From contig NZ_FOBG01000004.1 of NCBI RefSeq assembly GCF_900109645.1, positions 248,001-312,000 on the forward strand: a stretch of DNA of 64,000 nucleotides, written 5' to 3'. Source of the DNA: Duganella sp. CF402 (lineage in GTDB: Bacteria > Pseudomonadota > Gammaproteobacteria > Burkholderiales > Burkholderiaceae_D). The notes below the pieces were generated by a model. That model ran no database searches. It saw only the letters and a program-made list of their open reading frames with translations, and was not told the DNA's origin. Positions 7,787 through 19,486 of the stretch are shown in pieces. Numbering within the stretch: the stretch's first letter is position 1; every line of letters starts with the position of its first letter. The position numbers were made by a program, and so were the translations under genes.

Positions 7787-9198
7787 GCCAGCTCCAGTCC
7801 GGGAATACGGGCGACGGCGGTGTCGCGGTTACGCAAGGTCATCCACGTGTTGTAGGCCATCACGCACATGCCGCTCAGGTACAGCAGGCCGCCGGTGAAG
7901 CGCACCACGTAATACGGGTAGGTGGCTTTCACGCTTTCAGCGAAGGTGTAGGTCAGCGTGCCGTCGGGATTGACCGCGCGCCACATCAGGCCCTGCATCA
8001 CGCCGGCAATCCACATCGCCGCGATGTACAGCACGATGCCGATGGTGGCGACCCAGAAGTGCAGGTCGATCAGCCTGGTCGAATACATCTTGCGTTCTCC
8101 GGCCAGGCGCGGCAGCAGGTAGTAGATCGAGCCCATCGTGATGAAGCCGACCCAGCCGAGTGCGCCGCCGTGCACGTGGGCGATGGTCCAGTCGGTGTAG
8201 TGCGAGAGCGCGTTGATGGTTTTGATCGACATCATCGGGCCTTCAAAGGTGGCGATGCCGTAGAACGACAGCGAGACGATCAGGAATTTCAGGATCGGAT
8301 CGGTGCGCAGCTTGTGCCAGGCGCCCGACAAGGTCATCATGCCGTTGATCATGCCGCCCCAGCTTGGCGCCAGCAGCACCAGCGAGAACACCATGCCGAT
8401 CGATTGCGTCCAGTCCGGCAGTGCGGTGTAGTGCAGGTGGTGCGGACCGGCCCACATATAGGTGAAGATCAGCGCCCAGAAGTGCACGATCGACAGGCGG
8501 TACGAATACACCGGGCGCTCGGCCTGTTTCGGGATGAAGTAGTACACCATGCCGAGGTAGCCGGCGGTGAGGATGAAGCCGACCGCGTTGTGGCCGTACC
8601 ACCATTGGATCATGGCGTCCTGCACGCCGGCGTACACCGGATACGATTTGAACAGCGAGGCCGGCACCACGGCGCCGTTCACCACGTGCAGGATGGTGAC
8701 GGCGATGATGTAGGCCGCGAAGAACCAGTTGGCCACGTAGATGTGCTTGACGCGGCGCTTGATGAGGGTGCCGAAGAAGACAATGGCGTAAGTCACCCAC
8801 ACCAGCGCGATCAGGATCGCGATCGGCCATTCCAGCTCGGCGTATTCCTTGCCGCGCGTGAAACCCATCGGCAGCGTCACCACCGCGCTCAGGATCACCG
8901 CTTGCCAGCCCCAGAAGGTGAAGGCGGCCAGTTTGTCCGAGAACAGCCGCACCTGGCAGGTACGCTGCACCACGTAGTAGGACGTGGCGAAAAGACCGCA
9001 GATACCGAATGCGAAAATCACCGCGTTGGTGTGCAGTGGACGCAGGCGGCCGTAGGTCAGCCACGGTATGTCGAGGTTGAGCGCCGGCCACGCCAGCTGG
9101 GCGGCGATGATCACCCCCACCAGCATGCCGACCACGCCCCAGACTACCGTCGCCACAGCGAACTGTTTGACGACCTTGTAGTTGTAGTGTTGATCCAA
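7783..9198 (-). CDS. ccoN: cbb3-type cytochrome c oxidase catalytic subunit I
   Basis: 471 residues, the usual length, with about 12 membrane helices. H56 in RPLHTNAV is a low-spin heme ligand candidate. WWYGHNAVGF contains the CuB ligand H203 and the Tyr region. A His pair in GPHHLHY and later HVHGGALGW fit the remaining CuB and heme ligands. It reduces oxygen with high affinity and pumps protons. It is the first gene of ccoNOQPGH. Two FNR boxes lie 25 and 67 bases upstream of the ATG, so low-oxygen induction is expected. Confidence 0.98.
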   Translation of the reverse strand: MDQHYNYKVVKQFAVATVVWGVVGMLVGVIIAAQLAWPALNLDIPWLTYGRLRPLHTNAVIFAFGICGLFATSYYVVQRTCQVRLFSDKLAAFTFWGWQAVILSAVVTLPMGFTRGKEYAELEWPIAILIALVWVTYAIVFFGTLIKRRVKHIYVANWFFAAYIIAVTILHVVNGAVVPASLFKSYPVYAGVQDAMIQWWYGHNAVGFILTAGYLGMVYYFIPKQAERPVYSYRLSIVHFWALIFTYMWAGPHHLHYTALPDWTQSIGMVFSLVLLAPSWGGMINGMMTLSGAWHKLRTDPILKFLIVSLSFYGIATFEGPMMSIKTINALSHYTDWTIAHVHGGALGWVGFITMGSIYYLLPRLAGERKMYSTRLIDLHFWVATIGIVLYIAAMWIAGVMQGLMWRAVNPDGTLTYTFAESVKATYPYYVVRFTGGLLYLSGMCVMAYNTWMTLRNRDTAVARIPGLELA

Positions 9199-9222
9199 TT
9201 GAGTTCTCCCCAGAACACTTTA

Positions 9223-9236
9223 ATGATGTAGATCAA
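9223..9236 (-). promoter_or_regulatory. Proximal FNR box before ccoN, possibly overlapping the start point
   Basis: ATGATGTAGATCAA matches TTGAT-N4-ATCAA with one mismatch. Its centre is 42 bases closer to ccoN than the distal box, near the transcription start predicted from that box. If both assignments are right, Fnr bound here would interfere with initiation rather than activate. Confidence 0.6.
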
Positions 9237-9264
9237 AGGTTACTCAGGAGCACTTCAAAAAACT

Positions 9265-9278
9265 TTGATGTGGATCAA
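9265..9278 (-). promoter_or_regulatory. Distal FNR box with class II promoter geometry for ccoNOQPGH
   Basis: TTGATGTGGATCAA is a perfect TTGAT-N4-ATCAA palindrome. If it is centred at -41.5, the start point falls near 9230 and the -10 element (9237-9242, read on the minus strand) is TAACCT, which keeps the key T1, A2 and T6. This is the standard arrangement for Fnr activation. Confidence 0.8.
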
Positions 9279-9294
9279 AATTCTCCGAATCCAC

Positions 9295-9322
9295 GTCATT
9301 CCGGCCTGCGCCGGAATGACGG
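9295..9322. repeat. REP-like palindrome overlapping the 3' end of ccoS
   Basis: CGTCATTCCGGC, a 4-base loop, and GCCGGAATGACG form a 12-bp perfect inverted repeat. It belongs to the GTCATTCC...GGAATGAC class of dispersed palindromes common in proteobacteria. A related composite copy lies at 12485-12531. It supplies the last codons and the TGA stop of ccoS. Confidence 0.75.
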
Positions 9323-9468
9323 TGGTGGCAGGTCGTCGTCTTGCAGTATGCGATGCGCAGGACCGACCAGATCATCGAACTGTCCGTCGTCGGAGGCGCG
9401 GAAGAAAACCCACAGCGCAGCAAACACCAATGCCACGCTGAGCGGGATCAGCAAATACAGTGCTTCCA

Positions 9469-9472
<4 letters not shown>
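9296..9472 (-). CDS. ccoS: cbb3-type cytochrome oxidase assembly protein CcoS
   Basis: A 58-residue protein starting MMEALYLLIPLSVALVFAALW. It has a single membrane helix at about 5-24, followed by FFRASDDGQFDDLVGPAHRIL. This is the typical CcoS layout (helix, then a short acidic tail with G-Q-FDDL). CcoS acts with the copper pump CcoI in cofactor insertion. The ATG overlaps the ccoI stop as ATGA. The final residues PSFRRRPE are encoded by a REP-like palindrome, so the C-terminus probably differs from relatives. Confidence 0.92.
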
Positions 9473-11894
<2,422 letters not shown>

Positions 11895-11916
<22 letters not shown>

Positions 11917-12650
11917 AGCATTTCCATCCAGTCGGGCGTGACGCCGCCGGCGGCGCGTGCCAGCCCCAATGCGCCGAAGCCCAGCACCAGCAGGCCGCAG
12001 GCGATACGCACCGGGCGGCGCTGCATGGCCTGCCGCAGGCGCGCACCGAGCAGGCCAAGGCCGGTCAGCATGGGCAGGGTGCCGAGGCCGAAGGCCAGCA
12101 TTACGGTGGCGCCGTCGGCGGCCGAGCCGCTTAGCAGTGCGGTGGCGAGCACGCTGTAGACCATGCCGCACGGGAGCCAGCCCCACAGCGCGCCGAGGGC
12201 GAAGGCTTTGGCTGGTGTATCGGCGGGCAGCAGCGGTTTGGCCGCCGGTGCAAGGTGACGCCACAGTGTGCGGCCGCCTTGTTCCAGTTTGGCGAGGCCG
12301 CGCCAGGCGTTCATCAGGTACAGGCCGAGGGCGATCAGCATGGCGTTGGCGAGCCAGTAGAAACCGAGCTGCACGCCGGCCAGCGACGCCATGCTGCGCG
12401 CACCACCAGCCAGTCCGCCGGCCAAGGCGCCAGCCAGCATGTAGCTGCCGATCCGGCCGGCGTTGTAGACCAGCACCCGCAGCCCGTCATTCCCGCGAAG
12501 GCGGGACGGTCCGCCGTTCGCCGGAATGACGGTGATGGTGGTGGTGGTGGTGGTGGCGAGTGCGGTAACAATCCCGCCGCACATACCCGCGCAGTGGACG
12601 CTGCCGGCCAAGCCGACCACAAACACCGGCAGTAGCTGTGCGCCGTTCAT
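11895..12650 (-). CDS. TauE/SafE-type membrane protein of the cbb3 cluster, with REP-derived in-frame insertion
   Basis: 251 residues with about six membrane segments. It starts MNGAQLLPVFVVGLAGSVHC and contains AGMCGGIV, the signature of the sulfite-exporter TauE/SafE-like (UrvD/TauE_2) proteins found in cbb3 clusters and thought to help copper or thiol handling. Its start lies 1 base after the hemN stop. Residues about 33-57 (a run of six Thr, then ITVIPANGGPSRLRGNDG) interrupt the usual first loop. They are encoded by a GGT repeat and a REP-like palindrome. The downstream stretch VYNAGRIGSYMLAGALAG resumes the family pattern. The frame stays open. Confidence 0.85.
12485..12531. repeat. Composite REP-like palindrome inside the tauE-like gene, with adjoining GGT repeat
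   Basis: Outer arms CGTCATTCC and GGAATGACG enclose an inner hairpin CCCGC-GAAG-GCGGG and a second GC-rich half. The right half resembles the copy at 9295-9322, and both are followed by GGTG-rich sequence. Here that is an imperfect GGT triplet run (about 12532-12556) encoding poly-Thr on the minus strand. Confidence 0.75.
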
Positions 12651-12651
12651 A

Positions 12652-14058
12652 TCAAATCGTTTTCGAGTAACGCAGCGGTTGTGGCGTTTGCGCCATGCCG
12701 AGGTAACGGTCGAACACCATGCAGATATTGCGGATCAGCAGTCGGCCTTTCGGCGTCACCGAAATCCATTCATCGTCGATGGTGAGCAGGCCGTCGTCCT
12801 CGAACGCTTTCAACTTCTCCAGCTCCGTCATGAAGTACTGGCGGAAGCGGATCGGAAAGCCCTGCTCGATCGACGATATCGACAACTCAAAATTGCACAT
12901 CAACTTCTGAATCACAATCCGCCGCAGCAGGTCGTCGTTATCCAACTTGATGCCGCGCGTGACCGGCAGCACGCCGTGTTCCAGCTTGTCGTAATACGCC
13001 TCCAGCGTTTTCTCATTCTGGCTATAGGTCGCGCCGACCGCGCTGATGGCCGACACGCCGCACGAAATCAGCTCCGCCTCGGCGCGCGTGGAATAGCCCT
13101 GGAAGTTGCGCTGCAGGCGGCCCTGGCGCTGCGCCACCGCCAGTTCGTCGTCCGGCTTGGCGAAATGGTCCATGCCGATGTAGATATAGCCGGCGTCGCA
13201 CAGGCGCTGGATGCTCATCGCCAGCAGTTCCAGCTTCACGTCCGGCGTCGGCATATCGGCTTCCGAGATACGGCGTTGCGGCTTGAAGATATGCGGCAGG
13301 TGCGCATAGTTGTACAGCGCGATGCGGTCAGGGTTAGCGGCGATCACCTTGTCCAGCGTTTGCTCCATGCTGCGCATGGTCTGCTTGGGCAGGCCGTAAA
13401 TCAAATCGATGCTGATCGAGCGGAAACCGGCGGCGCGCGCAGCGTCCATCACGGCGCGGGTTTCGGCCTCGGGCTGGATGCGGTTGATTGCCTTCTGCAC
13501 CTCCGGATCGAAGTCCTGCACGCCTAGGCTGATGCGGTTGAAGCCCTGCGCGCGCAGGCTGTGCACGCGCTCCACGCTGACTGTGCGCGGATCGATCTCG
13601 ATGGAGTACTCGCCGTGTGCATCGTCGGCGAAATCGAAGTTCTTATGCAGGTGCGCCATCAGGTCGCCCATCTGCTTGTCGTTCAAATAGGTTGGTGTGC
13701 CGCCGCCGAAGTGTAGCTGTTCGATCTGGCCCATGCCGTCGAACAGGCGGCCCTGCATGTCGATCTCTTGCTTCAGGTAGCCGAGATAGACGGCCGCCTT
13801 GCTGTGGTCCTTGGTGACGATCTTGTTGCAGCCGCAGTAGTAGCAGACCGTGTCGCAGAACGGGATGTGGATGTACAGCGATAAGGGCCGGCGGCTGCGG
13901 CGCATGCGCAGGCCGGCCACCGCTTCCAGGAACTGACCGTAGCCGAAGTCGTTCTGGAAGCGGTCGGCAGTCGGGTACGAGGTGTAGCGCGGTCCCGACT
14001 GGCTCAGTTTGCCGATGATCCCTGCATCGAACTCAATGGGTGGGAAGGGCGTGTTCAT
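12652..14058 (-). CDS. hemN: Oxygen-independent coproporphyrinogen III oxidase
   Basis: 468 residues. The radical-SAM cluster motif is C68-x3-C72-x2-C75 within HIPFCDTVCYYCGCNK, and the GGGTP SAM-binding motif follows at about 116. Length, RYTSYPTADRF near the N-terminus and the C-terminal HemN domain match genuine HemN rather than HemW. It makes protoporphyrinogen IX without oxygen, supplying heme for the oxidase. Only 7 bases separate it from the receptor gene upstream and 1 from the tauE-like gene downstream. It therefore most likely has no private promoter. Confidence 0.96.
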   Translation of the reverse strand: MNTPFPPIEFDAGIIGKLSQSGPRYTSYPTADRFQNDFGYGQFLEAVAGLRMRRSRRPLSLYIHIPFCDTVCYYCGCNKIVTKDHSKAAVYLGYLKQEIDMQGRLFDGMGQIEQLHFGGGTPTYLNDKQMGDLMAHLHKNFDFADDAHGEYSIEIDPRTVSVERVHSLRAQGFNRISLGVQDFDPEVQKAINRIQPEAETRAVMDAARAAGFRSISIDLIYGLPKQTMRSMEQTLDKVIAANPDRIALYNYAHLPHIFKPQRRISEADMPTPDVKLELLAMSIQRLCDAGYIYIGMDHFAKPDDELAVAQRQGRLQRNFQGYSTRAEAELISCGVSAISAVGATYSQNEKTLEAYYDKLEHGVLPVTRGIKLDNDDLLRRIVIQKLMCNFELSISSIEQGFPIRFRQYFMTELEKLKAFEDDGLLTIDDEWISVTPKGRLLIRNICMVFDRYLGMAQTPQPLRYSKTI

Positions 14059-14065
14059 AATGGGC

Positions 14066-15703
14066 TCAGGCGGCGAGGCGTTTCACGTTCTGGACTGCTG
14101 GACGGCTGGTGCGCGCGGCGCGGGCGGTGCTGCGGGCCGGGCCGAACTTGAACAGGCTCACGGCTTGCGTCAGGCCGCCCGCTTCCATCGCCAGGCTGGC
14201 GGTGGCTGCTGCCGCTTCTTCCACCAGCGCGGCGTTTTGCTGCGTCACCTGGTCCATGTGGGCGATGGCCGAATTCACTTGGTCCACGCCGATGCTTTGC
14301 TCGTGCGAGGCCACCGAAATCTCGCGCATGATGGCGGTCACTTGCTGCACCGAGGCCACCACTTCCTTCATGGTGGCGCCGGCGCGGTCGACCTGCACCA
14401 TGCCGGCGCTGACCTTGCCGACCGAAACATCGATCAGGTTCTTGATGTCCTTGGCGGCGGTGGCGCTGCGCTGGGCCAGGTTGCGCACCTCGCCTGCCAC
14501 CACGGCGAAGCCGCGGCCTTGTTCACCGGCGCGCGCTGCTTCCACGGCGGCGTTCAGCGCCAGGATGTTGGTCTGGAAGGCGATACCTTCGATCAGGCCG
14601 ATGATATCGACGATCTTGCGCGAGGAGCTGTTGATCTCGTCCATCGTGGCGATGACGTCGGCCACGATCACGCCGCCCTGCACCGCCACTTCGGAGGCGC
14701 TTTGCGCCAGCTTGTTGGCTTGCTCGGAGTTGTCGGCGTTCTGCTTCACGGTCGAGGAGAACTGCTCGACGCTGGACGCGGTTTCTTCCAGGCTGGCGGC
14801 CTGCGCTTCGGTGCGGCCGGACAGGTCGGCGTTGCCGGCGGCGATCTGGCGCGTGGCCACCGCCATCGTCTCGACATTGACGCGCACATCGCGGATGGTG
14901 GCGATCAGGTTGCTGTTCATTTGCTGCAGGGCGCGCAGCAGCTGGCCCACTTCATCGGTGGCTTCGGTGTCGAACGAGGACGACAGGTCGCCGGCGGCGA
15001 TCGAACGCGCGCCTTGCAGCGCGCGGTCCAGCGGTTGCAGCACCGAGACGCGCAGCGTGTACCACAGGAACACGTTGATCAGCAGGCCAAGGAAGGTGGC
15101 GGCAAAGATGCCATAGTTATGCGCGCTATTCCCGTCCAGCAGCACCGCGCCGCAGACGATCACCTGCAGCACATTGACCATGCTGGTGGCCAGCCAGATG
15201 CGCATGCCAAGCGACACATGGCTCAGGCGCGACAGCAGCGAGCCAACACCGGGTTCGATCACCTGGCCGTTCTTGATACGGATGCCGTGGTTGGATTCGG
15301 TGCGCATGGTGCGGTACACCTGTTCGGCCTGGGCGACCTGCTGGCGCTCGGGGCGGGTGCGTACCGACATGAAGCCGATGGTGCGGCCGTTTTCGCGGAT
15401 CGGGGTGACGTTGGCGCGCACCCAGTAGAAATCGCCGTTCTTGCAGCGGTTCTTGACCAGGCCGGTCCACGGCGTGCCGGACTTGATCGAGGCCCACAGG
15501 TCGGCAAATGCCTCGACCGGCATGTCGGGGTGGCGCACGATGTTCTGCGGTGCACCGATCAACTCCTGCTCGCTGAAACCGCTGATCTCGGTGAAATACG
15601 GATTCACATACGTGATATTGCCATTCAGATCCGTTTTTGAAACGATGGCCTGGTCGTCCAGGACTTCCACTTCGCGGTTGCTGACAGGTTGATTGTTGCG
15701 CAT
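14066..15703 (-). CDS. aer: Aer-like PAS-containing methyl-accepting chemotaxis receptor
   Basis: 545 residues. An N-terminal PAS domain (about 12-115) contains PQNIVRHPDMP and KNGDFYWVRANVTPI, closely following the FAD-binding PAS of aerotaxis receptor Aer. Two membrane segments lie at about 172-215, then a HAMP region and a signalling domain with the conserved hairpin tip (NILALNAAVEAARAGEQGRG). There is no periplasmic domain, as in Aer. It is expected to steer motility by redox or oxygen state. It heads the hemN-tauE-ccoI-ccoS run, and an FNR box with class II spacing lies 75 bases upstream. A ribosome site GGAG precedes the ATG. The gene symbol is by similarity. Confidence 0.9.
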   Translation of the reverse strand: MRNNQPVSNREVEVLDDQAIVSKTDLNGNITYVNPYFTEISGFSEQELIGAPQNIVRHPDMPVEAFADLWASIKSGTPWTGLVKNRCKNGDFYWVRANVTPIRENGRTIGFMSVRTRPERQQVAQAEQVYRTMRTESNHGIRIKNGQVIEPGVGSLLSRLSHVSLGMRIWLATSMVNVLQVIVCGAVLLDGNSAHNYGIFAATFLGLLINVFLWYTLRVSVLQPLDRALQGARSIAAGDLSSSFDTEATDEVGQLLRALQQMNSNLIATIRDVRVNVETMAVATRQIAAGNADLSGRTEAQAASLEETASSVEQFSSTVKQNADNSEQANKLAQSASEVAVQGGVIVADVIATMDEINSSSRKIVDIIGLIEGIAFQTNILALNAAVEAARAGEQGRGFAVVAGEVRNLAQRSATAAKDIKNLIDVSVGKVSAGMVQVDRAGATMKEVVASVQQVTAIMREISVASHEQSIGVDQVNSAIAHMDQVTQQNAALVEEAAAATASLAMEAGGLTQAVSLFKFGPARSTARAARTSRPAVQNVKRLAA

Positions 15704-15742
15704 AACGTACTCCGGCTGGTTTTATTGCTTTATCGCAATAGA

Positions 15743-15791
15743 CACCGCCAGTTTACGTAGTCCACCCCGCAAATTTATTGATGTAGATCAA
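15743..15791 (-). promoter_or_regulatory. FNR-dependent class II promoter for aer-hemN-tauE-ccoI-ccoS
   Basis: 15778-15791 is TTGATGTAGATCAA, a perfect FNR palindrome. With its centre at -41.5 the start point is near 15743, and positions 15750-15755 read on the minus strand give TAAACT, four of six matches to TATAAT including T1, A2 and T6. The ATG is about 40 bases further on. Confidence 0.78.
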
Positions 15792-15811
15792 AATTTCCCG
15801 GATTGGATGGT

Positions 15812-16732
<921 letters not shown>

Positions 16733-16831
16733 TTTGGGCACTCCGGGTATGGTTGGAACAGCAATATTAACCCAAGCAAGATGGGCGGCGATACCGCTAC
16801 AATGGAGATCGCTGATTTGAATGGAACCGTC

Positions 16832-17470
16832 ATGAGCTTCGCCACCTGGATTACCTTCTTCGTTGCCGCCTGCATTATTGCCGTGTCGCCGGGCTCCGGC
16901 GCCGTGTTGTCGATGTCGCACGGGCTGTCGTACGGCGTGCGCCGCGCCAGCGCCACCATCATCGGCTTGCAGACTGGCTTGCTGCTGGTGTTTTTCATCG
17001 CCGGCGCGGGCGTCGGTTCGCTGCTGCTGGCGTCGGAATTGGCGTTCAATGTGGTGAAGACCGTGGGCGCGCTGTACCTGATTTACCTCGGCCTGAGCCA
17101 GTGGCGCGCCAAGGTCAGCATCAGCGAGCAGAAGCAGGCCGAGGTGGAAGTGCCGACCGTGAAGAAGCGCTTCCTGACCGGTTTCCTGACCAATGCCACC
17201 AATCCCAAGGGCATCATCTTCATGGTGGCAGTGCTGCCGCAATTTATTACGCATGAGGCGCCGCTGTTGCCGCAGCTGTTGATTCTGGCCGTCACCATGT
17301 GCTGCATCGACCTGGTGGTGATGCACAGCTATGCCTTCCTGGCGTCGTCGATGCAGCGCTTCTTCCGCGATGCGGGCGCGGTGAAAAAGCAGAACCGCGT
17401 ATTCGGCGGCCTGCTGATGGCGGTTGGCGCGGCGCTGTTCTTCGTCAAGCGCGGTGGCGCGGCTGCCTGA
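16832..17470 (+). CDS. LysE/RhtB family amino-acid exporter
   Basis: 212 residues starting MSFATWITFFVAACIIAVSPGSGAV. The SPGPGA-like motif (SPGSGAVLSMSHGLSYGVRRA) near residue 19 is diagnostic for LysE/RhtB translocators, and about six hydrophobic segments follow. The substrate is not identifiable. Earlier in-frame starts add a hydrophilic stretch that relatives lack, so this ATG is preferred. The upstream neighbour (DUF808) is divergent. Confidence 0.85.
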   Translation: MSFATWITFFVAACIIAVSPGSGAVLSMSHGLSYGVRRASATIIGLQTGLLLVFFIAGAGVGSLLLASELAFNVVKTVGALYLIYLGLSQWRAKVSISEQKQAEVEVPTVKKRFLTGFLTNATNPKGIIFMVAVLPQFITHEAPLLPQLLILAVTMCCIDLVVMHSYAFLASSMQRFFRDAGAVKKQNRVFGGLLMAVGAALFFVKRGGAAA

Positions 17471-17548
17471 TTTGCAACGCTTTGTAACCCCTGTAGTCGA
17501 ACCGTGGCGGTCGGCGTTAAATCAATAATATCCACAGGAGACGCTGCC

Positions 17549-19483
17549 ATGAGCCGCAAAATTATCCATACCGTCGTGCTGGCCGCCTTGGCCGGCTGGA
17601 GTTCGTTGGCGCTGGCCGAAGATCCGCCGGCGATGGTCGGGCGCATTTCCGCCGTCCAGGGCCAGGTGACGCTGGTTGGCGACGGCGAGCCGGTCGGCGC
17701 CGGGCTGAACTGGCCGGTGACGGTCGACAATCACATCAATACCGCCAGCGGCGCGCGCACGGAGTTCCGCGTCGGCTCGACGGCGGTGCGGCTGGACGGC
17801 GATTCCGACCTTGAAATCACTGGCATGGATGACGATTTGCTGCGCCTGCGCCTGAACTACGGCAGCGTCAGCATCCGCGTGCGCGACCGCGAGCAGTTGC
17901 GCGATTTTGAACTGAGCACGCCGCAGGCGCGCATCACCATGATCGAGCCGGGGATTCTGCGGGTGGACGTAGACCGCACGCCGGACACCAGCCAGATCAG
18001 CGTGCTGAGCGGCACGGCCCGGGTCGAAGGCGCCGGCTCGTCGGTGGTGGTCAACAATGGCCGCCACGTCGACGTCAGCACGGAAGACGTGCGCACCACG
18101 GTGGCGCGCCGCGACGGCTTCGATGTCTGGGCCGAGGACCGCGACCGCCTCGACAGCGCCACCACCACCACCCGCTACGTCTCCAGCGGCATGACCGGCT
18201 ACGAAGAACTGGACCGCAACGGCAGCTGGACTGAAAGCGTCGAGTACGGCCCGCTGTGGACGCCGCGCAATGTGGCAATGGATTGGGCGCCCTACCGCGA
18301 TGGCCGCTGGGTCTGGGTGGCGCCGTGGGGCTGGACCTGGATCGACAACGCGCCGTGGGGCTATGCGCCGTCGCACTATGGCCGCTGGGTGATGGTCAAC
18401 CGCCGCTGGTGCTGGGCGCCGGGCCGTCCGAGCGGGCGTCCGGTGTGGGCGCCGGCGCTGGTGGGCTGGGTCGGCGGCAATGGCGGCGGTCATCGTCCGG
18501 GGCCTGGATTGGGCTGGTATCCGCTGTCGCCGCGCGACAGATTCGTGCCGGGCTACCGGGTGTCCTCGGACTATGAGCGCCGCGTCAGCTGGACCCACAA
18601 CGGCAAGCCGTTCACGCCGCGCAATGACTGGAACGGCCACCGCGACGGCCTGACCGTGCTGCCGCGCGAGCAGTTCGACGGCCATCGCAATGTGGTGGTC
18701 AACCGCAGCACGCCGGTGATCCCGCCGGCCAGTTTTGTCCACAATGTGACGCCGGTGGCGCCGCCGACGCCGCCGGGCCGTCCGATGACGCCGAATCGCG
18801 GCGGCATGGGCGATCGCGACCATGACGGCGTGCCGGACCGCTATGACCGCGTCGATAACCGCAGCGAACGAAACGACCGCGTGGGCCGCGTGCTTACCGC
18901 GCCGTCGCAGCCGGTGCAGGTGCCGGCGCAGCAGCCGCGCGGGACCATCAGCACGCTGGCGCCGAACCAGTTCGGCAGCCCGGATTCACGGCCGCAGACC
19001 ATCAACCCGAACGATGTGCGCATCGACGTGCGGCCGCGCATCAATGCACCGGGCCAGGCGGGCGTGGGCGGGCAGGTGCAGCAGGGGATGCCGGCGCCGG
19101 TGATCCAGGTATCGCCGGCGCAGCCATCGCAACCACCGCAGCCGGTGCGCGACCGCTATGACCGTGATCATGAACGCCAGCGCGGCAACGATGACAATCG
19201 CCGCTTCCGCCAGAACGATGAGCCGCGCCAGCAGCAGGCGGTGCAGGTGCAGCAGCCGCAGATCCAGCAGCCGCAACAGCCGCAACAGCCGCAACAGCCG
19301 ACATCGCAGCCGCGCCAGTTCACGCCGCCGTCGCAGCCGCCGCAACGCGAAAGCCGCAGCGAGCCGCGCCAATTCACGCCGCCGCAGCAGCCACAACGTG
19401 AGAGCCGCAGCGAACCGCGTCACGAACCGGAACGCCGCAGCGAGGAAAAAGGCGACCGCCGCAACAAGCAAAACGACAAGTAA
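17549..19483 (+). CDS. Exported FecR-domain / DUF6600 protein with Pro-Gln-Arg-rich repeat tail
   Basis: 644 residues. The signal peptide MSRKIIHTVVLAALAGWSSLALA is followed by a FecR-like region (about 30-200). A Trp-rich DUF6600 block comes next (about 230-330, repeated W-x-P and WVWVAPWGWTWIDNAPWGYAPSHYGRW). The last third is low-complexity. It includes a run of QPQ units and two copies of a Q-F-T-P-P...Q-R-E-S-R-S-E-P-R unit before a charged end. A good ribosome site (CAGGAG, 8 bases) sets the start. FecR domains normally sense envelope signals, but there is no sigma factor or receptor next to it. It is probably a cell-surface or periplasmic structural protein. Confidence 0.8.
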   Translation: MSRKIIHTVVLAALAGWSSLALAEDPPAMVGRISAVQGQVTLVGDGEPVGAGLNWPVTVDNHINTASGARTEFRVGSTAVRLDGDSDLEITGMDDDLLRLRLNYGSVSIRVRDREQLRDFELSTPQARITMIEPGILRVDVDRTPDTSQISVLSGTARVEGAGSSVVVNNGRHVDVSTEDVRTTVARRDGFDVWAEDRDRLDSATTTTRYVSSGMTGYEELDRNGSWTESVEYGPLWTPRNVAMDWAPYRDGRWVWVAPWGWTWIDNAPWGYAPSHYGRWVMVNRRWCWAPGRPSGRPVWAPALVGWVGGNGGGHRPGPGLGWYPLSPRDRFVPGYRVSSDYERRVSWTHNGKPFTPRNDWNGHRDGLTVLPREQFDGHRNVVVNRSTPVIPPASFVHNVTPVAPPTPPGRPMTPNRGGMGDRDHDGVPDRYDRVDNRSERNDRVGRVLTAPSQPVQVPAQQPRGTISTLAPNQFGSPDSRPQTINPNDVRIDVRPRINAPGQAGVGGQVQQGMPAPVIQVSPAQPSQPPQPVRDRYDRDHERQRGNDDNRRFRQNDEPRQQQAVQVQQPQIQQPQQPQQPQQPTSQPRQFTPPSQPPQRESRSEPRQFTPPQQPQRESRSEPRHEPERRSEEKGDRRNKQNDK

Positions 19484-19486
19484 GCC

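Noticed and set aside
12532..12556. GGT repeat as a phase-variable tract
   Set aside because: The unit is a triplet, so length changes would not shift the reading frame.
14009..15640. Long open frame of over 500 codons opposite the aer-like gene
   Set aside because: It is a GC-rich shadow: repetitive His/Gly/Ala-rich translation with no domain, opposite a fully recognisable receptor.
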